DNA of 14,097 nucleotides from Clostridiales bacterium (GTDB taxonomy: Bacteria > Bacillota > Clostridia > Oscillospirales > Acutalibacteraceae), in assembly GCA_012728445.1 (NCBI GenBank), contig JAAYFA010000158.1:1-14097 (forward strand). Direction: 5' to 3'. Position 1 is the stretch's first letter. Each line of letters begins with the position of its first letter. Both the position numbers and the translations under genes were made by a program. Of the stretch, positions 11,651 through 14,097 are shown one piece after another. Under the pieces are notes generated by a model that saw nothing but the letters and a program-made list of their open reading frames with translations, ran no database searches and was not told the origin of the DNA.

Positions 11651-12909
11651 AGATGACCGCAACACAAAAAATCTTAGCCGCCCACTGCGGCAAAGAAAGC
11701 GTTGCCGCGGGCGACATGATTATGGCTGATTTGGATTTGGTTTTGGCCAACGACATCACCGCTCCCGTCGCCATCAACGAATACCGTAAAGCCGGGTGCG
11801 ACAATATTTTCGACTGTGAGCGTGTCGCTTTGGTCATGGACCACTTCACGCCCAACAAGGATATCAAGGCCGCCGAGCAGTGCAAAATGGTGCGCGAGTT
11901 TGCCGCGGAAAAAGATATTCCAAACTTTTTTGACACGGGCGAAGTCGGTGTGGAGCACGCCCTGCTGCCCGAAAGAGGCATGGTAACAGCAGGTGATCTT
12001 ATCATCGGCGCTGACAGCCATACCTGCACCTATGGCGCACTCGGCGCGTTTTCCACCGGTGTGGGCTCTACAGATATGGCCGTGGGCATGGCATACGGCA
12101 AAGCGTGGCTGCGGGTCCCATCTGCCATATCTTTTGTCCTCCACGGCAAACCGTCCAAATGGGTTTCCGGCAAAGATGTTATTCTACACATCATCGGCAA
12201 AATCGGCGTAGATGGTGCTCTTTACAAGTCCATGGAATTTTCCGGCGACGGCGTCAAAAACCTAAGCGTTGACGACCGCTTGTGCATCTGCAATATGGCC
12301 ATCGAAGCGGGTGCTAAAAACGGCATTTTCCCTGTCGACGAGCAAACGATCGACTTTTTAACGGTTGTGGGTGCTAAAGAACCAAAGGCATATTATGCGG
12401 ACGAAGACGATGTCTATGACGATGTGATGGACATTGACCTTTCTCAAATAAAACCTTGCGTTGCATTCCCCCATCTGCCGGAAAACGTGAAAACCTTTGA
12501 CGAGTTTGGGGATATTAAAATCGACCAAGTCGTCATCGGTTCCTGCACCAACGGGCGGCTTTCCGACTTTGTCCAAGCGGCGGAAATCCTCAAGGGTAAA
12601 AAAGTTGCCAAAGGGGTACGTGTACTGATTATCCCTGCCACGCCCAAGATATATCTGGATGCAATGAAACTCGGCTTGCTCGAAATCTTCATCAACGCCG
12701 GCTGTACCGTTTCCGCCCCCACCTGCGGGCCATGCCTGGGCGGGCACATGGGTATTTTAGCCAAGGGCGAGCGCTGTGTGGCCACCACCAACCGCAATTT
12801 TGTGGGCAGAATGGGTGACCCGGGCAGCGAAGTATACTTGGCAAGCCCTGCGGTCGCTGCCGCTTCGGCATTAGCGGGCAAAATCGCTTCGCCCGAGTCT
12901 ATGGTTTGA
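11647..12909 (+). CDS. leuC: Isopropylmalate/citramalate isomerase, large subunit
   Basis: The catalytic subunit of the aconitase-family isomerase that converts 2-isopropylmalate to 3-isopropylmalate, or citramalate to 3-methylmalate via citraconate. At 420 residues it is the shorter, archaeal/clostridial-type form. The 4Fe-4S ligands are Cys300 in GSCTNG and Cys360 and Cys363 in PTCGPCLGGH. Other family stretches are DHFTPNKD, GADSHTCTYGALGAFSTGVGS-type and NRNFVGRMGD. The ATG at 11647 overlaps the cimA stop and is preceded by a GAAGAGGAAG ribosome binding site; a second in-frame ATG is two codons on. Its place directly after cimA suggests citramalate is a physiological substrate, although such enzymes are often bifunctional with leucine synthesis. 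homoaconitase-like paralogues cannot be excluded by sequence alone but do not fit the neighbours. Confidence 0.93.
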   Translation: MKMTATQKILAAHCGKESVAAGDMIMADLDLVLANDITAPVAINEYRKAGCDNIFDCERVALVMDHFTPNKDIKAAEQCKMVREFAAEKDIPNFFDTGEVGVEHALLPERGMVTAGDLIIGADSHTCTYGALGAFSTGVGSTDMAVGMAYGKAWLRVPSAISFVLHGKPSKWVSGKDVILHIIGKIGVDGALYKSMEFSGDGVKNLSVDDRLCICNMAIEAGAKNGIFPVDEQTIDFLTVVGAKEPKAYYADEDDVYDDVMDIDLSQIKPCVAFPHLPENVKTFDEFGDIKIDQVVIGSCTNGRLSDFVQAAEILKGKKVAKGVRVLIIPATPKIYLDAMKLGLLEIFINAGCTVSAPTCGPCLGGHMGILAKGERCVATTNRNFVGRMGDPGSEVYLASPAVAAASALAGKIASPESMV

Positions 12910-12926
12910 AAGGACGGTTGAATAAT

Positions 12927-13406
12927 ATGATTTTAAAAGGAACGGCCATCAAATACGGAGATAATGTGGACACCGATGTCATCATCCCCGCCAGATATTT
13001 GAACACCTCCGACCCGAAGGAACTCGCCGCTCACTGCATGGAGGATATCGACAAGGATTTTGCCAAAAAAATAAAGCCCGGCGATATCATCGTCGCGGAC
13101 AACAACTTTGGCTGTGGCTCCTCCCGCGAGCATGCGCCGATTGCCATTAAATATTCCGGCATTTCTTGCGTGGTCGCCAAAAGCTTTGCGCGTATTTTTT
13201 ACCGCAACGCTATCAACACCGGTTTGCCGATTATCGAAACGGATGCGGTGATTGAAAACGGCGACGAGCTGGAGATCGATCTTTCCGCAGGTAAAATTAC
13301 AAATCTCACAAAAGGCGTCACCGACACCTTCCCACCCTTCCCCGAGTTTTTACAGGGGATCATTGACGCGGGTGGACTGATGAACGCGATGAAGACGATG
13401 CCGTAA
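12927..13406 (+). CDS. leuD: Isopropylmalate/citramalate isomerase, small subunit
   Basis: The swivelling small subunit that pairs with LeuC. The product is 159 residues, typical of the short form. It starts MILKGTAIKYGDNVDTDVII, continues with PARYLNTSDP (the substrate-specificity loop region), and keeps the conserved NNFGCGSSREHAP and SFARIFYRNAINTGLP segments. The ATG at 12927 is preferred; an AAAGGA lies about 12 bases upstream, and an earlier TTG overlapping the leuC stop would add seven atypical residues. It is 17 bases from leuC and is the last gene of the operon; the TAA stop falls inside the first of two terminal hairpins. The leuB-type dehydrogenase needed for the next step is not in the window. 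Confidence 0.94.
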   Translation: MILKGTAIKYGDNVDTDVIIPARYLNTSDPKELAAHCMEDIDKDFAKKIKPGDIIVADNNFGCGSSREHAPIAIKYSGISCVVAKSFARIFYRNAINTGLPIIETDAVIENGDELEIDLSAGKITNLTKGVTDTFPPFPEFLQGIIDAGGLMNAMKTMP

Positions 13407-13431
13407 AATCAGCAAGATGCTTTTACGGCAT
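13398..13431 (+). terminator. Hairpin over the leuD stop codon
   Basis: ATGCCGTAAAA (13398-13408) and TTTTACGGCAT (13421-13431) make a perfect 11-bp stem around a 12-base loop. The left arm includes the leuD stop codon. No T-run follows, so it may protect the 3' end or slow polymerase rather than terminate by itself. Confidence 0.55.
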
Positions 13432-13435
13432 ATTC

Positions 13436-13475
13436 AACCAACCTGTCTGATATATCTCGACAGGTTGGTTTATTC
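13436..13475 (+). terminator. Terminator of the ilv-cim-leu operon
   Basis: AACCAACCTGTC (13436-13447) and GACAGGTTGGTT (13459-13470) form a perfect 12-bp stem with an 11-base loop that itself contains GATATATC. The trailing TTATTCTTG is only moderately T-rich. It is the best candidate for the operon end. Confidence 0.8.
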
Positions 13476-13512
13476 TTGCCCCTTGACCGCAAAACTACTT
13501 AATAAGCAATAA

Positions 13513-14043
13513 ATTGTCAAGATTACTTTTTGCTATGACATTGCAAGCTCTGTTTTCTTCCATTATAAGGACTTCACAAACGGCGCAAGCATCAATTTAG
13601 AGCCGGCATCTGCCTTTATGGGCAGCAACGAAAACTACAGCGATGTGGTCGCGGCACTAAAAGAGCTCTGCCCCGACGCTATCCCCGATTACATTAAAAT
13701 GATATTCCTCGACACCATCGTGGCAAACCCGGACCGCCGCACCAATAACTTTGGCTTACTACGCGAGGTAAAGTCAGGCAAACTAATCGGTCTTGCACCA
13801 AACTTTGACAACAATATGGCGCTCATAGCAAGAGGTTACCCGCGCAATATCAAATCTCAAAACGATGTGCTTATCCGACTGTTTAATGAGCTTTTGGGAG
13901 GAAATAACAATTATAAAAGTTATATCCCGGAACTGACCGCAGAGATACTCCGCCATGTTTTGTCAATGCTTCATATGAAGGTGAAATCTCAGTTTATTGT
14001 GGATTATGTTATGGGGCGGTATGGGCAAATAACGAAGGAGTAG
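13513..14043 (+). pseudogene. HipA-like kinase, 5'-truncated remnant
   Basis: The frame is open from 13513, after a TAA, to the stop TAG at 14041-14043. The part before the first ATG (13618) already looks coding: CYDIASSVFFHYKDFTNG and INLEPASAF read into MGSNENYSDVVAALKEL. The core FLDTIVANPDRRTNNFGLLRE and GLAPNFDNNMALIARGYP resembles the catalytic NxDRHxxNFG...D segment of HipA-like kinases, with Arg in place of the usual His after Asp-Arg. There is no ribosome binding site before either end, and the N-terminal part of the family (100-200 residues) is missing, so I read it as a decayed fragment. A short functional protein starting at 13618 is possible but unlikely. It is probably separate from the ilv operon, which ends upstream. 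The last 54 bases of the window hold nothing I recognise. Confidence 0.6.
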
Positions 14044-14097
14044 ATTCCGGTTTCTTTATTGAAATTCGGCATCTTGTACTTGTATGCATCATAATGT

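Noticed and set aside
12906..12926. TTG start for LeuD overlapping the leuC stop.
   Set aside because: It adds seven residues not typical of LeuD; the ATG at 12927 gives the usual MILKGTAIKYG start.

Overview
This window comes from a Gram-positive anaerobe of the Clostridia, most likely an Oscillospiraceae/Ruminococcaceae-like lineage. That is an inference from protein styles (rubrerythrin without rubredoxin, an anaerobe-type 4Fe-4S protein, citramalate synthase), strong AGGAGG-type ribosome binding sites and small palindromic intergenic repeats. I cannot fix the genus. Base composition is roughly balanced and no rRNA, tRNA, CRISPR or transposase gene is visible.

Layout. Positions 2-337 hold the C-terminal part of an iron-sulfur protein, followed by a terminator and a ferritin-like/rubrerythrin gene (479-982): a redox and oxidative-stress corner. 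A minus-strand block (4275 down to 1125) carries a secreted metallophosphoesterase, a possible 48-residue protein, a PIG-L family deacetylase and a xylose-isomerase-like TIM-barrel protein. It ends at a 14-bp bidirectional terminator shared with the rubrerythrin gene. From 4445 to 13470 runs a branched-chain amino-acid operon: promoter, leader peptide, terminator, then ilvB-ilvN-ilvC-ilvD-cimA-leuC-leuD, closed by two hairpins. The last 600 bases hold a 5'-truncated HipA-like kinase fragment.

How the operon works. IlvB/IlvN make acetolactate or acetohydroxybutyrate, IlvC reduces and isomerises it, and IlvD dehydrates it. CimA with LeuC/LeuD begins a threonine-independent route from pyruvate to 2-oxobutyrate, the isoleucine precursor. 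leuB, ilvE and a true leuA are not in the window. The products are therefore mainly isoleucine and valine.

The most interesting signal is the leader at 4445-4720. A consensus promoter is followed by a 33-codon ORF with its own ribosome binding site, in which 10 of codons 11-21 are Ile or Val (Ile-Ile-Val repeated three times). A 13-bp terminator hairpin follows, and an alternative pairing would disrupt it. This is the architecture of enterobacterial ilv attenuation, in a lineage where branched-chain operons are usually controlled by T-boxes or CodY. Its isoleucine/valine codon content matches the output of the operon.

A second theme is small non-coding repeats. Five copies of a GTAGGG-palindrome-CG element, a 108-bp element with 9-bp terminal inverted repeats, and heptamer tandem repeats lie between genes, several inside the ilv operon. 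One of them supplies the stop codon of the PIG-L gene.
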